A stretch of 64,000 nt of DNA, taken from assembly GCA_963716215.1 (NCBI GenBank), contig OY970298.1:1488001-1552000 (forward strand), given 5' to 3'. The notes under the pieces were generated by a model, which was not told the origin of the DNA, made no database searches, and saw only the letters and a program-made list of their open reading frames with translations. The position numbers and the translations under genes were made by a program. Every line of letters begins with the position of its first letter. The stretch's first letter is position 1. The stretch comes from JACVRW01 sp963716215 (GTDB taxonomy: Bacteria; Actinomycetota; Thermoleophilia; Solirubrobacterales; Thermoleophilaceae). Shown piece by piece: positions 45,837-53,150 of the stretch.

Positions 45837-45907
45837 GCGCCTAGGCCCCGGGCGCAAGACCTCGACCACAGTTTCCCGCCGGCGCGGAGGGCCCCGATGT
45901 CAAATGC

Positions 45908-47275
45908 ATGACAAAACGTCATGCCGCCGCCCTCGCCGTCCTCATAACCGGCCTTCTGAGCGGGTGTAGCTTCGAGACCAAGCGAGCCAGCAACGTCACC
46001 GCGAACGCCGCGACGCTGAAGGCCAAAGTGCACTGCGGGGCCCGCCAGAACGTGCGTCCGCGCGGCAGGCTGTGGTGGCAACTGCGCCAATCCGGCACCT
46101 CGGCCTGGAAGGCCGTCAGCCGCAAGCGGGGCTTCGTATGCAAGCGGCGCAAGCGGATCCGGATCTCGAAGCGCGTCACCGGCCTGCGCGCCGGGGTGGA
46201 GTACCAGTTCCGCCTGGCCGTGGACCCGAGGCGCCCGGGCGGACGCAGGCTCTACCTCGGAGCCAGGCGCTTCAGAACGCACCGCGTCGGCAAGCGGTCC
46301 GCGCCGCGGCGGCCGCTCGTCGTGACTCCGGTCGAGGTCAGGGGCTTCACGCCGGGCCTGGTGGGGTCCGCCGACCACGGGCGGTCGGCGCTCGCCGCCG
46401 GACGCCTCGGCGCCGACGTCGTGCGCTTGGAGTTCGACGTCAACACGCCGGCCTCGGCGCTGCGCGGGAGCGTCGCCGCGGTAGCCGGTCAGGGCGCCCA
46501 GGCGCTCCTGCTGGCCGGGTTCCACGGCCGCATGCCGACCGAGGCCGAGGCCCGCAACCTCGCCGGATGGGCGACCGAGTTCGGGCCCGGGGGCTCGTTC
46601 TGGAACGGGCGCCGGGACGCCCACCTGGCGGTACGCGAGATCGAGTTCGGGAACGAGACCTCGTACTCGCACCAGTACGGCGACACCTGGTCTTCCCAGT
46701 CCTACAAGGACCGCGCCAGGCTCTACGCCACCCGGTTCGCCCAGGCGCACGCGGCGATCGCAGCCACGGGCCGCCGCGTGGGCCTGCTCGCGCAGGGCGA
46801 GGACGGCGGCACCGGCTCCTCGGCCTGGGTGGACAACATGTTCGACGCCGTTCCGAACCTCGCGCGGCTCGTGGACGGGTGGACGGTGCACCCGTATGGA
46901 CCGCGCGGCGTATGGGAGGCGAAGCTCGACCGGCTGATCGCCCAGACGGCGGCTAACGGGGCGCCCGCCACGATCCCGATCGACATCACCGAATACGGGC
47001 TCAGCTCGAACAACGGCGTGGTGCTATCGGACAACTACGGCTGGCCCGTGAACCTGACCTTCCTCCAGGCGGCGTCGGCACTCGACTCGACGGTCGCCGG
47101 CATGCGTGGCGACCCGGCGATCGGGCCGCGCCTGCGGCTGTTCATGCTCTACTCGGCCTACGACCTGAACGCGTCGCTCGGCAACAACCGCGAGCGCTTC
47201 TTCGGGGCGCTCAGCGAGAGCCTTGGGGACAAGGGCGCGTACTCGGCCGAGGCGCGGCAGCTGTTCGCGCCTTAG
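45908..47275 (+). CDS. Lipoprotein with glycoside-hydrolase-like domain
   Basis: Exported protein of 455 residues. A lipobox (LLSGC, Cys near residue 20) implies membrane anchoring. Residues about 22-125 form an Arg/Lys-rich, fibronectin-like beta domain. Residues about 140-455 look like a clan-A glycosidase barrel: IEFGNETSYSHQ (acid/base Glu near 243) and IDITEYGLSSNNG (nucleophile Glu near 361), with VDGWTVHPYG between. The GH family and substrate are not assigned. It resembles the protein at 9812-10801 only in fold. Confidence 0.72.
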   Translation: MTKRHAAALAVLITGLLSGCSFETKRASNVTANAATLKAKVHCGARQNVRPRGRLWWQLRQSGTSAWKAVSRKRGFVCKRRKRIRISKRVTGLRAGVEYQFRLAVDPRRPGGRRLYLGARRFRTHRVGKRSAPRRPLVVTPVEVRGFTPGLVGSADHGRSALAAGRLGADVVRLEFDVNTPASALRGSVAAVAGQGAQALLLAGFHGRMPTEAEARNLAGWATEFGPGGSFWNGRRDAHLAVREIEFGNETSYSHQYGDTWSSQSYKDRARLYATRFAQAHAAIAATGRRVGLLAQGEDGGTGSSAWVDNMFDAVPNLARLVDGWTVHPYGPRGVWEAKLDRLIAQTAANGAPATIPIDITEYGLSSNNGVVLSDNYGWPVNLTFLQAASALDSTVAGMRGDPAIGPRLRLFMLYSAYDLNASLGNNRERFFGALSESLGDKGAYSAEARQLFAP

Positions 47276-47652
47276 CTCAGGTACGCCTGCACGAGCCGCT
47301 TCGGGGCCCGCACGAGCCACGCCTCGACGACCACCTCGTCGAGATCCTCGATCCCGATCCGGTCGAGCTGGACGAGGATGGCCGGGTAGCCGTCGAAGTG
47401 CGGCGTGGTGAAGAACACGCCGGTGTCGTCGGCGAGCAGCGCCTCCTTGGCGACCAGATGCTCGACGCGAGCGCCCATGATCGGGCCGTCGGGCGCGTCG
47501 GCGCCCAGGGCCTCGAGGTCGGCCTTGCGCAGCGGGCGCTCCCAGACGAACAGCTTGTCCTTCACACGCCACTGGCGCAGCTCACGCGAGACGCGCTCCG
47601 TGGCCTCGGGCAGCCCGAGCGCGATGCGCTGGACGTCGTCCCAGGTGGCCAT
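47272..47652 (-). CDS. MmcQ/YjbR family protein
   Basis: Cytosolic protein of 126 residues with the YjbR double-wing/CyaY-like fold (LGLPEATERVSRE, WRVKDKLFVWERPL, FTTPHFDGYPAILVQLDRI, LVRAPKRLVQAYL). Members are annotated as putative DNA-binding proteins without firm proof. It stands alone, convergent with the lipoprotein gene (4-base overlap). Confidence 0.85.
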   Translation of the reverse strand: MATWDDVQRIALGLPEATERVSRELRQWRVKDKLFVWERPLRKADLEALGADAPDGPIMGARVEHLVAKEALLADDTGVFFTTPHFDGYPAILVQLDRIGIEDLDEVVVEAWLVRAPKRLVQAYLS

Positions 47653-47661
47653 GCCGGGAAG

Positions 47662-48120
47662 TTAGCGCCCGAGCGTCCGCTCCAGCTCGCGCGCCCGGTG
47701 GCGCACGCCGCCGAGCCGCTCTCGCACGTCCGCGAGCGCTGCGCGCAGCTCCACGTCGCCGACCTCGGCGGGCAGCATCGAGTCCTGCAGCTCGGACAGG
47801 GCGGCGTCGGCGTGGGCCACGGCATCGACGGCGTTGTCGATGAAGCCCTTCGCGCCGGTCGACGGGATGCCCGGGTCCGGGGCCTCGAAGCCGCGGGCGG
47901 CGATGTTGTGGCGGCTGGCGAACTGCGTGTGCGTGGCCTTGGCCCTGCCGTAGGCCACCTGCACGGGCCCGAACAGCTCGTCCTCGAGCCGGTCCGCGTT
48001 GCGCTCGTCGAGCTGCTCGTACGCGGCGCCCAACGCCGCGAGCGCGGTCCCGATGTGCTCGATGGCCTCCGCGAAGATGTCCAGCAGCTCCTGTCGTGCT
48101 TCCGCGCTCGTGTAGGCCAT
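47662..48120 (-). CDS. Conserved hypothetical helical protein
   Basis: Protein of 152 residues from ATG 48120, eight bases after a TAGTCT box, so likely leaderless. It is predicted all-helical, with an N-terminal EARQELLDIFAEAIEHIGTALAAL helix and a C-terminal coiled region (LRAALADVRERLGGVRHRARELERTL). Regularly placed Glu/His residues are a faint hint of a four-helix bundle. No family is recognised and no signal peptide is present. Confidence 0.65.
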   Translation of the reverse strand: MAYTSAEARQELLDIFAEAIEHIGTALAALGAAYEQLDERNADRLEDELFGPVQVAYGRAKATHTQFASRHNIAARGFEAPDPGIPSTGAKGFIDNAVDAVAHADAALSELQDSMLPAEVGDVELRAALADVRERLGGVRHRARELERTLGR

Positions 48121-48128
48121 TGCGGCCG

Positions 48129-48134
48129 AGACTA
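48129..48134 (-). promoter_or_regulatory. -10 box for the gene starting at 48120 (leaderless)
   Basis: TAGTCT (read on the minus strand) lies 8 bases before ATG 48120. Confidence 0.45.
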
Positions 48135-48179
48135 GTCGCCGGGCGATGAGTTTTGGTCGGCCGCCGGGTCGTTGGTGGC

Positions 48180-48695
48180 ATGGCACCCCAGCACTCCGAT
48201 CCGACCCCCGAGTTCGATAGCCGCTTCAGCGACCCCGAGGCCGGCCCGACGCCGTGGCCGGTGGCCGCGCAGGCGCTCGAGCGCGCCGAGCTGTACTGGC
48301 TGACCACGGTGCGCGGCGACGGGCGGCCGCACGTGACCCCGCTGATTGGCGTGGCGGCGGACGGGGTGGCGCATTTCTGCACCGGACTGCGCGAGCAGAA
48401 GGCCCGCAATCTCGAGCACAACCGGCGGGTCGCGCTCACGACCGGGAGCAACAGCTGGGCGGCGGGGCTGGACGTGGTGGTCGAGGGCACAGCGGTCCGG
48501 GTGACCGACCGGGACGCGCTGCAGGAAGTGGCCGACGCATTGGACGCGAAGTACGGGAGCGTGTGGCACTTCGAGGTCGGCGACGGCCTGTTCGGCGAGG
48601 GCGAGGACGCCGCCGCCGTGTTCCGGATCGAGCCCGCGAAGGTGCTGGCCTTCGCCAAGGAACCGCACGCCCAGACCAGGTACCGATTCGGCTAG
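48180..48695 (+). CDS. Pyridoxamine 5'-phosphate oxidase-like split-barrel protein
   Basis: Flavin- or F420-dependent reductase family protein of 171 residues. It has the split-barrel core ELYWLTTVRGDGRPHVTPLIGV and CTGLREQKARNLEHNRRVALTTG, and a C-terminal FRIEPAKVLAF. The short EQKARNL segment and lack of a distinct PNPOx C-terminus favour F420/FMN-binding general reductases. The ATG at 48180 sits directly before the fold's N-terminal helix. Divergent from the helical protein at 48120. Confidence 0.85.
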   Translation: MAPQHSDPTPEFDSRFSDPEAGPTPWPVAAQALERAELYWLTTVRGDGRPHVTPLIGVAADGVAHFCTGLREQKARNLEHNRRVALTTGSNSWAAGLDVVVEGTAVRVTDRDALQEVADALDAKYGSVWHFEVGDGLFGEGEDAAAVFRIEPAKVLAFAKEPHAQTRYRFG

Positions 48696-48739
48696 GGCGG
48701 ACCCCACATGAGCTCCGTTGTGCGGCATCCTTCGTCTCC

Positions 48740-49213
48740 GTGAGCGTTGCCCCGAACCTCGCCGTTCGCCGTGGGGAGATCGCGGACTCCGAGGCGATCG
48801 GACGCCTCCTGCACGACTTCAACACCGAGTACGACCAGCCCACGCCCGGTCCTGAAGCGCTCGCCGGCCGCGTTCGTCAGCTGCTCCCGGAAGGAGAGCT
48901 GACCGTCCTCGTCGGGGGCGGCGGCCCGGACGGACTCGCCGTGCTGCGCTTCCGTCCCTCGATCTGGTCGGAGGCGCTGGAGTGCTACCTGGCCGAGCTC
49001 TATGTGGTGCCCGACCAGCGCGGGCACGGGCTCGGGCGCGCGCTGATGGAGGCGGCCATCGAGACGGCGCGAGCGGAGGGGGCGGACTACATGGACCTGG
49101 GCACCAGCGAGGACGACGTGGCGGCCCGGGCGCTCTACGAGAGCCTCGGGTTCCGCAACCGCGAAGGGCGGCCGGACGGTCCGATCAGCTACTTCTACGA
49201 GCGGGACCTGTAG
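48740..49213 (+). CDS. GNAT-family N-acetyltransferase
   Basis: Acetyltransferase of 157 residues from GTG 48740. The acetyl-CoA loop DQRGHGLGRALMEAAI follows LAELYVVP, and ALYESLGFRN is the conserved C-terminal motif. The substrate is unknown. It heads a run of four small same-strand genes (acetyltransferase, hypothetical, SnoaL-like, acetyltransferase) with short or overlapping junctions. Confidence 0.88.
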   Translation: MSVAPNLAVRRGEIADSEAIGRLLHDFNTEYDQPTPGPEALAGRVRQLLPEGELTVLVGGGGPDGLAVLRFRPSIWSEALECYLAELYVVPDQRGHGLGRALMEAAIETARAEGADYMDLGTSEDDVAARALYESLGFRNREGRPDGPISYFYERDL

Positions 49214-49216
49214 GCC

Positions 49217-49567
49217 GTGGCGTCGTACTCCCTCAACGAACGCGCCGTCGCTCGCGCCGGCGAGTTGATCGAGGCGCGCCAGTACGTGCTCGACAGCGAC
49301 TGGGGTGACGTCCAGCCCGCGGCCGAGCAGGAGAACGCCTTCCTCGAGTCCCATTCGTGGGACGAGTACGCGGAGTGGCACCTCGGGCTGACCGAGGGCG
49401 CCTCGGACGGGACCAAGGCCAGATACGGGTTCGTTTACGGCGACTTCCGCAGGGTCCATCGGTCCGGGCTGATCGCGTGCCACTACCGGGCCGCCGAGTG
49501 GCGCCACAAGGAAGTCGAGCTCGCCGCTCACGAGCTGTTGCAGCTGCTCGACGCCAAGAGCGGCTGA
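49217..49567 (+). CDS. Conserved hypothetical protein (116 aa)
   Basis: Protein of 116 residues, GTG start three bases after the acetyltransferase stop. The sequence reads NERAVARAGELIEARQYVLDSDWG with a later WHLGLTEGASDGTKARYGFVYGDFRRVHRSGLIAC, including many aromatic residues. It resembles a recurrent actinobacterial hypothetical family found near acetyltransferases, but I cannot name it. No transmembrane segment or metal motif. Confidence 0.65.
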   Translation: MASYSLNERAVARAGELIEARQYVLDSDWGDVQPAAEQENAFLESHSWDEYAEWHLGLTEGASDGTKARYGFVYGDFRRVHRSGLIACHYRAAEWRHKEVELAAHELLQLLDAKSG

Positions 49568-49571
49568 GCCG

Positions 49572-49970
49572 ATGGCGGGGAAGCCCGAGGAGCCGGTGCA
49601 AGGCCTCGCGGACGCGATCACCCGGGTCGATCCGGATGCGGCGGTGGCCGTGTGCCACCCGGAGGTCGAGTTCCTCTCCGTGCTCGCGGTGAGCGGGAAG
49701 GCCTACGTGGGGCACGACGGCATCCGGCAGTACTTCGAGGACGTGGCCTCCGCGTGGGCCGAGTGGACGGTGGAGGTGCACCGCATCACCCCAGCGGCGG
49801 ACGGGAGGGTGGTCATCGTCATGACGATGCACGCACGTGGCAAGGGCAGCGGCGCCTCGTGGTCCGAGCTGACCGGGCACGTCTGGACACTGAGGGACGG
49901 CAAGCTGCTGCGCAATCAGCCGTTTCGCGACCCGGACGACGCGCTGCGCGCCGTGGGCCTGGAGCCTTGA
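49572..49970 (+). CDS. SnoaL/NTF2-like protein
   Basis: Cone-fold (NTF2-like) protein of 132 residues. It has a helical start (VQGLADAITRVDPDAAVAVCHPEVEFLSV), a GHDGIRQYFEDVASAWAEW helix and the terminal strand pair GHVWTLRDGKLLRNQPFRDPDDAL. Such folds bind small hydrophobic ligands as isomerases, cyclases or stress proteins. Its stop overlaps the start of the next acetyltransferase (TTGA). Confidence 0.85.
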   Translation: MAGKPEEPVQGLADAITRVDPDAAVAVCHPEVEFLSVLAVSGKAYVGHDGIRQYFEDVASAWAEWTVEVHRITPAADGRVVIVMTMHARGKGSGASWSELTGHVWTLRDGKLLRNQPFRDPDDALRAVGLEP

Positions 49971-50470
49971 CGACGGAGGCGATCCGGCCCTGCCGGGAGG
50001 ACGAGCGCGAGCAGATCTGCGCGATCGTCAACGCCGCCGCGGAGGCCTATCGCGGCGTCATCCCCGCCGATCGCTGGCGCGAGCCCTACATGCCGATGGG
50101 CGAGCTCGAGGCCGAGCTGGCCGACGGGGTCGAGTTCTGGGGCTACGAGGCGGACGGCGCGCTGGTCGGCGTGATGGGCATCCAGGCGGTCCGCGACGTC
50201 GATCTGATCCGACACGCGTACGTGGCACCCGGGAGCCAGCGGCGTGGCGTGGGCGCGGCGCTCTTGGAGCAGCTCGCGAGCGCGGCGACGAGGCGCATGC
50301 TCGTCGGCACCTGGGCCGCCGCCGAGTGGGCGATCCGCTTCTATCGCCGGCACGGCTTCGAGCAGGTCTCACCCGAGCGCAAGACCGCCCTGCTCAGGGC
50401 CTACTGGACGATCCCGGACCGCCAGGTCGAGACCTCGGTGGTGCTGGCCAACCCGCCGATGAACTCTTGA
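49967..50470 (+). CDS. GNAT-family N-acetyltransferase
   Basis: Acetyltransferase of 167 residues starting at TTG 49967, which overlaps the SnoaL gene stop (TTGA). Acetyl-CoA loop SQRRGVGAALLEQL follows HAYVAP, and IRFYRRHGFEQVS is the terminal motif. Residues before the loop (EAYRGVIPADRWREPYMPMGELEAEL) match a well-spread GNAT subgroup. The palindromic family 2 repeat lies directly after the stop. Confidence 0.88.
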   Translation: MTTEAIRPCREDEREQICAIVNAAAEAYRGVIPADRWREPYMPMGELEAELADGVEFWGYEADGALVGVMGIQAVRDVDLIRHAYVAPGSQRRGVGAALLEQLASAATRRMLVGTWAAAEWAIRFYRRHGFEQVSPERKTALLRAYWTIPDRQVETSVVLANPPMNS

Positions 50471-50474
50471 AGGG

Positions 50475-50509
50475 TTTTCCGGGCTATGGACCGGAAAAAG
50501 CTGCAAACG
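50475..50509. repeat. Palindromic interspersed repeat, family 2, copy B
   Basis: TTTTCCGG (50475-50482) pairs with CCGGAAAA (50491-50498) around GCTATGGA. The run CGGAAAAAGCTGCAAACG (50492-50509) is identical to 16693-16710. On the minus strand it encodes the last residues and stop of the DUF3303-like gene. The outer arm that completes the copy A palindrome is eroded here. Confidence 0.7.
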
Positions 50510-50738
50510 CCTCGGCCGACGTGATCACAGGGACGATCTCGAACTCGGCGAGGTCGCCCCAGCAGGCGGTCCACTCGTCGAACAGCCGCACGTCGTGGGT
50601 CTCCATCAGCTGGAAGCAGCGATCGAGGCGCTCGTCCACCCAGCTGTCCAGGTACTCCAGCCCGGCCGGCAGCATCCGGCCCTGCTCGGCCGCCCGCTCG
50701 TAGACCGGCGCGGCCCCGTGGATGTACCGCGGCCGCAC
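50484..50738 (-). CDS. DUF3303-like small protein
   Basis: Protein of about 84 residues from GTG 50738. The middle (PVYERAAEQGRMLPAGLEYLDSWVDE, CFQLMETHDVRLFDEWTACWGDL) and the segment FEIVPVITSAEA look like DUF3303-type ferredoxin-like fold proteins of unknown function. The last residues (FAAFSGP) come from the family 2 repeat and are probably a late addition. The start is uncertain because the frame remains open further upstream to 50927. Confidence 0.6.
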   Translation of the reverse strand: MRPRYIHGAAPVYERAAEQGRMLPAGLEYLDSWVDERLDRCFQLMETHDVRLFDEWTACWGDLAEFEIVPVITSAEAFAAFSGP

Positions 50739-50808
50739 GGGTGGCGAGCGCCCTGAGATGATCCGTGTGCGGCATGGCCCCGCCGCCCCACCAAGCACAG
50801 GAGGTCTG

Positions 50809-51252
50809 ATGGCGAACCGGTTCGACGTGACGACGGTGATCGATCGGCCGATCGACGAGGTCTTCGCGTTCCTAGCTGACGGGACGAACGACCCGAAGTT
50901 CAGCCCGCGCGTGCTCGAGATCGCCAAGACGACCGACGAGCCCCCGGGTGTGGGAACGGTCTACGCCAGCACCGTCAAGGACGCGGGTGTCAAGACGAAG
51001 CGCGAGTTCAAGATCACCTCGTTCGACGCGCCCACCCGGATCCGCTGGACCGAGCTCTCGAAGAACATGATCACGGTTCCCGAGGGCGGCTACGACCTCG
51101 CCCCCGAGGGCAGCGGCACCCGCGTGACGCTGCACAACCTGTTCGAGGCCCACGGCTTCGGCAAGCTGATCATGCCGCTGGCGCTGCGCGGAGCGCGCAA
51201 GGGCGCCGACGACTTCGGCCGGGCGATCAAGGCCGCCGTCGAGGCGTCCTAG
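50809..51252 (+). CDS. SRPBCC/polyketide-cyclase-like protein
   Basis: START-fold protein of 147 residues. It begins RFDVTTVIDRPIDEVFAFLADGTNDPKFSPRVLE, the classic SRPBCC opening, and continues with EFKITSFDAPTRIRWTE and the C-terminal helix MPLALRGARKGADDFGRAIKAAVE. The fold binds a hydrophobic ligand. ATG 50809 has AGGAGG five bases upstream. It may be monocistronic and precedes the second two-component system. Confidence 0.88.
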   Translation: MANRFDVTTVIDRPIDEVFAFLADGTNDPKFSPRVLEIAKTTDEPPGVGTVYASTVKDAGVKTKREFKITSFDAPTRIRWTELSKNMITVPEGGYDLAPEGSGTRVTLHNLFEAHGFGKLIMPLALRGARKGADDFGRAIKAAVEAS

Positions 51253-51273
51253 CAGCGCGCGCGGAACGCGCAA

Positions 51274-51293
51274 CCTCATACTCGAGACCGATG
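51274..51293 (+). promoter_or_regulatory. CATACTCG element before the second histidine kinase
   Basis: CATACTCGAGACCGATG lies at 51277-51293. CATACT would be the -10 box, 8 bases before ATG 51291. The same arrangement, CATACTCGCGCCCGATG, is at 53101-53117 before the ABC transporter. Confidence 0.45.
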
Positions 51294-52424
51294 CGGCGGG
51301 AGCCGCGATCGGCCACCATGACGGGCATGTCTCGCGGCTCCCGCAGGCTGTTCGGGCGCTTCGCCGACTTCGCGATTCCCTGGGGGACGGGCCTCTTCCT
51401 CGTGCTCGTGGTGCTCGACGAGGGTCGCAGCGAGGACTCTTCGGTGGCGGTGCTCGCCGGCCTGCTGCTGGTGACTGTCCAGTCGGCCGCGCTGCGCTGG
51501 CGCCGCCGCCAGCCCGTCCGCGTCACCGCGGTTGTCCTGGCGACTGGGGTCGTCTTCCAGGCGCTGTACCCCGAGGTCGTCGTGTCCTTCCCGGGCCTGT
51601 TCGCCGTGGGGTCGCTGGCGGCGGCGCGCCCGCCACGCCAGTCGCTGGTCGGGCTGGCCGGCCTGTTGGCGCTGTCCGCCACGAACTTCTTCACCACCTC
51701 CGTCGAGGACACCGTGTTCACGATGTCGATGGGGGTCGGCGCGTGGGCGCTCGGGGAGGCGGCGCGCTCCCGCCGCGTCGCGATCGATGAGGAGGCGCAG
51801 CGCGCCATCGGGGAGGAGCAGGCGCGCATCGCGCGCGAGCTGCACGACGTGATCGCGCACAGTGTCTCGATGATCGTCGTCCAGGCGGCGGCCGCCGACG
51901 AGGTCTTCGACGACCGGCCCGACCAGGCGCGCGAGGCGCTCCGCTCGATCGAGCACGCGGGTCGCGACGCCCTCCGCGAGCTGCGCCGCCTGCTCAGCGC
52001 CGTGCGGCCGGGGGTGGCAGGCGACTCCACCGACCCTCAGCCCGGCCTCGACCGCCTCGACGAGCTGACGGGGTCGCTGCGCACAGGCGGCCTCGATGTG
52101 GTCGTCCGGCGCGAGGGGGCGCCCGCGGCGCTGCCGGCGGGCCTCGACCTGTCCGCCTACCGGATTGTCCAGGAGGCGCTGACCAACACGCTGCGCCACG
52201 CCCGCGCGACCCACGCCGAGGTGACCGTCAGCTACCTCCCCGGCGAGCTGGAGGTCGAGGTGCGCGACGACGGCCGGGCCGCGCCCTCCAACGGCACCGG
52301 CGGCCACGGCCTGGTGGGCATGCGCGAGCGCGCGGCCCTGCTCGGCGGAACGCTCGAGGCCGGCCCGCTGCCGGGCGGCGGCTACCGCGTGTGCGCCCGT
52401 CTCCCCCTGGAGCCCGCGCCGTGA
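51291..52424 (+). CDS. Sensor histidine kinase (HisKA_3, multi-TM)
   Basis: Membrane kinase of 377 residues from ATG 51291 (ATG 51318 or 51327 are alternatives). Four or more hydrophobic segments fill about 28-155 with very short loops, as in membrane-stress or antibiotic-sensing kinases. The phosphotransfer motif has His185 in ARELHDVIAHSV and the ATPase domain ends GGHGLVGMRERAALL. The response regulator starts within its stop (GTGA), and an ABC exporter follows. This layout resembles systems that sense and remove a membrane-active compound. Confidence 0.93.
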   Translation: MRREPRSATMTGMSRGSRRLFGRFADFAIPWGTGLFLVLVVLDEGRSEDSSVAVLAGLLLVTVQSAALRWRRRQPVRVTAVVLATGVVFQALYPEVVVSFPGLFAVGSLAAARPPRQSLVGLAGLLALSATNFFTTSVEDTVFTMSMGVGAWALGEAARSRRVAIDEEAQRAIGEEQARIARELHDVIAHSVSMIVVQAAAADEVFDDRPDQAREALRSIEHAGRDALRELRRLLSAVRPGVAGDSTDPQPGLDRLDELTGSLRTGGLDVVVRREGAPAALPAGLDLSAYRIVQEALTNTLRHARATHAEVTVSYLPGELEVEVRDDGRAAPSNGTGGHGLVGMRERAALLGGTLEAGPLPGGGYRVCARLPLEPAP

Positions 52425-53083
52425 CCGTGCGCGTCGTGATCGCCGACGACCAGACGCTGGTTCGCGGCGGGTTTCGGATGATCCTCGACTCCAAAGCGGA
52501 TATGGATGTGGTGGGCGAGGCCAGCGACGGCGCCGAGGCGATCGCGCTGGTCGAGCGGCACTCGCCCGACGTGGTGCTGATGGACGTACGCATGCCGAAC
52601 GTGGACGGAATCGAGGCCACGCGCCAGATCGTGGCCTCCGGCAGCGCCGCTCGCATCATCATCCTCACCACCCACGATCTCGACGAGTACGTGTTCGCGG
52701 CCCTGCGCGCGGGTGCCAGCGCCTTCCTGCTCAAGGACGTGCGACCGCCCGAGCTGGTGGAGGGCATCCGCGTGGTCGCGCGGGGCGACGCCCTGCTGGC
52801 GGCGAGCGTGACCCGTCGCCTCCTGGACCGGTTCGCCAACGTCCTGCCGGACGACTCGGCGGCACCCGCTGACCTCGAGGAGCTGACGGACCGGGAGGTG
52901 GAGGTGCTGCGCCTGGTGGCCCTGGCCCTGTCGAACGCCGAGATCGCCGCGCGCCTGGTGCTGACCGAAGCGACCGTCAAGACGCACGTCTCGTCCGTGC
53001 TGCGCAAGTTGTCCCTGCGCGACCGCGTGCAGGCCGTGGTGTTCGCGTACGACGTGGGCCTGGTGCGTCCGCGCTCAGCCTGA
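52421..53083 (+). CDS. NarL/LuxR-family response regulator
   Basis: Response regulator of 220 residues from GTG 52421. The receiver has Asp9/Asp10, phospho-acceptor Asp55 (VLMDVRMP) and Lys in FLLKDV; the LuxR HTH lies about 150-212 (LTDREVEVLRLVALALSNAEIA). It is cognate to the kinase upstream. Its likely target is the ABC transporter that follows, given the shared CATACTCG promoter element; this is inferred. Confidence 0.95.
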   Translation: MTVRVVIADDQTLVRGGFRMILDSKADMDVVGEASDGAEAIALVERHSPDVVLMDVRMPNVDGIEATRQIVASGSAARIIILTTHDLDEYVFAALRAGASAFLLKDVRPPELVEGIRVVARGDALLAASVTRRLLDRFANVLPDDSAAPADLEELTDREVEVLRLVALALSNAEIAARLVLTEATVKTHVSSVLRKLSLRDRVQAVVFAYDVGLVRPRSA

Positions 53084-53097
53084 GGGATGAGGGCGAA

Positions 53098-53117
53098 TCC
53101 CATACTCGCGCCCGATG
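53098..53117 (+). promoter_or_regulatory. CATACTCG element before the ABC transporter
   Basis: The element CATACTCGCGCCCGATG (53101-53117) matches that before the kinase. A separate TATCTT box at 53138-53143 lies 7 bases before ATG 53151, so two promoters are possible. Confidence 0.45.
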
Positions 53118-53150
53118 TGGGCAGCCGACCGCGCGCCTATCTTGATCGCG

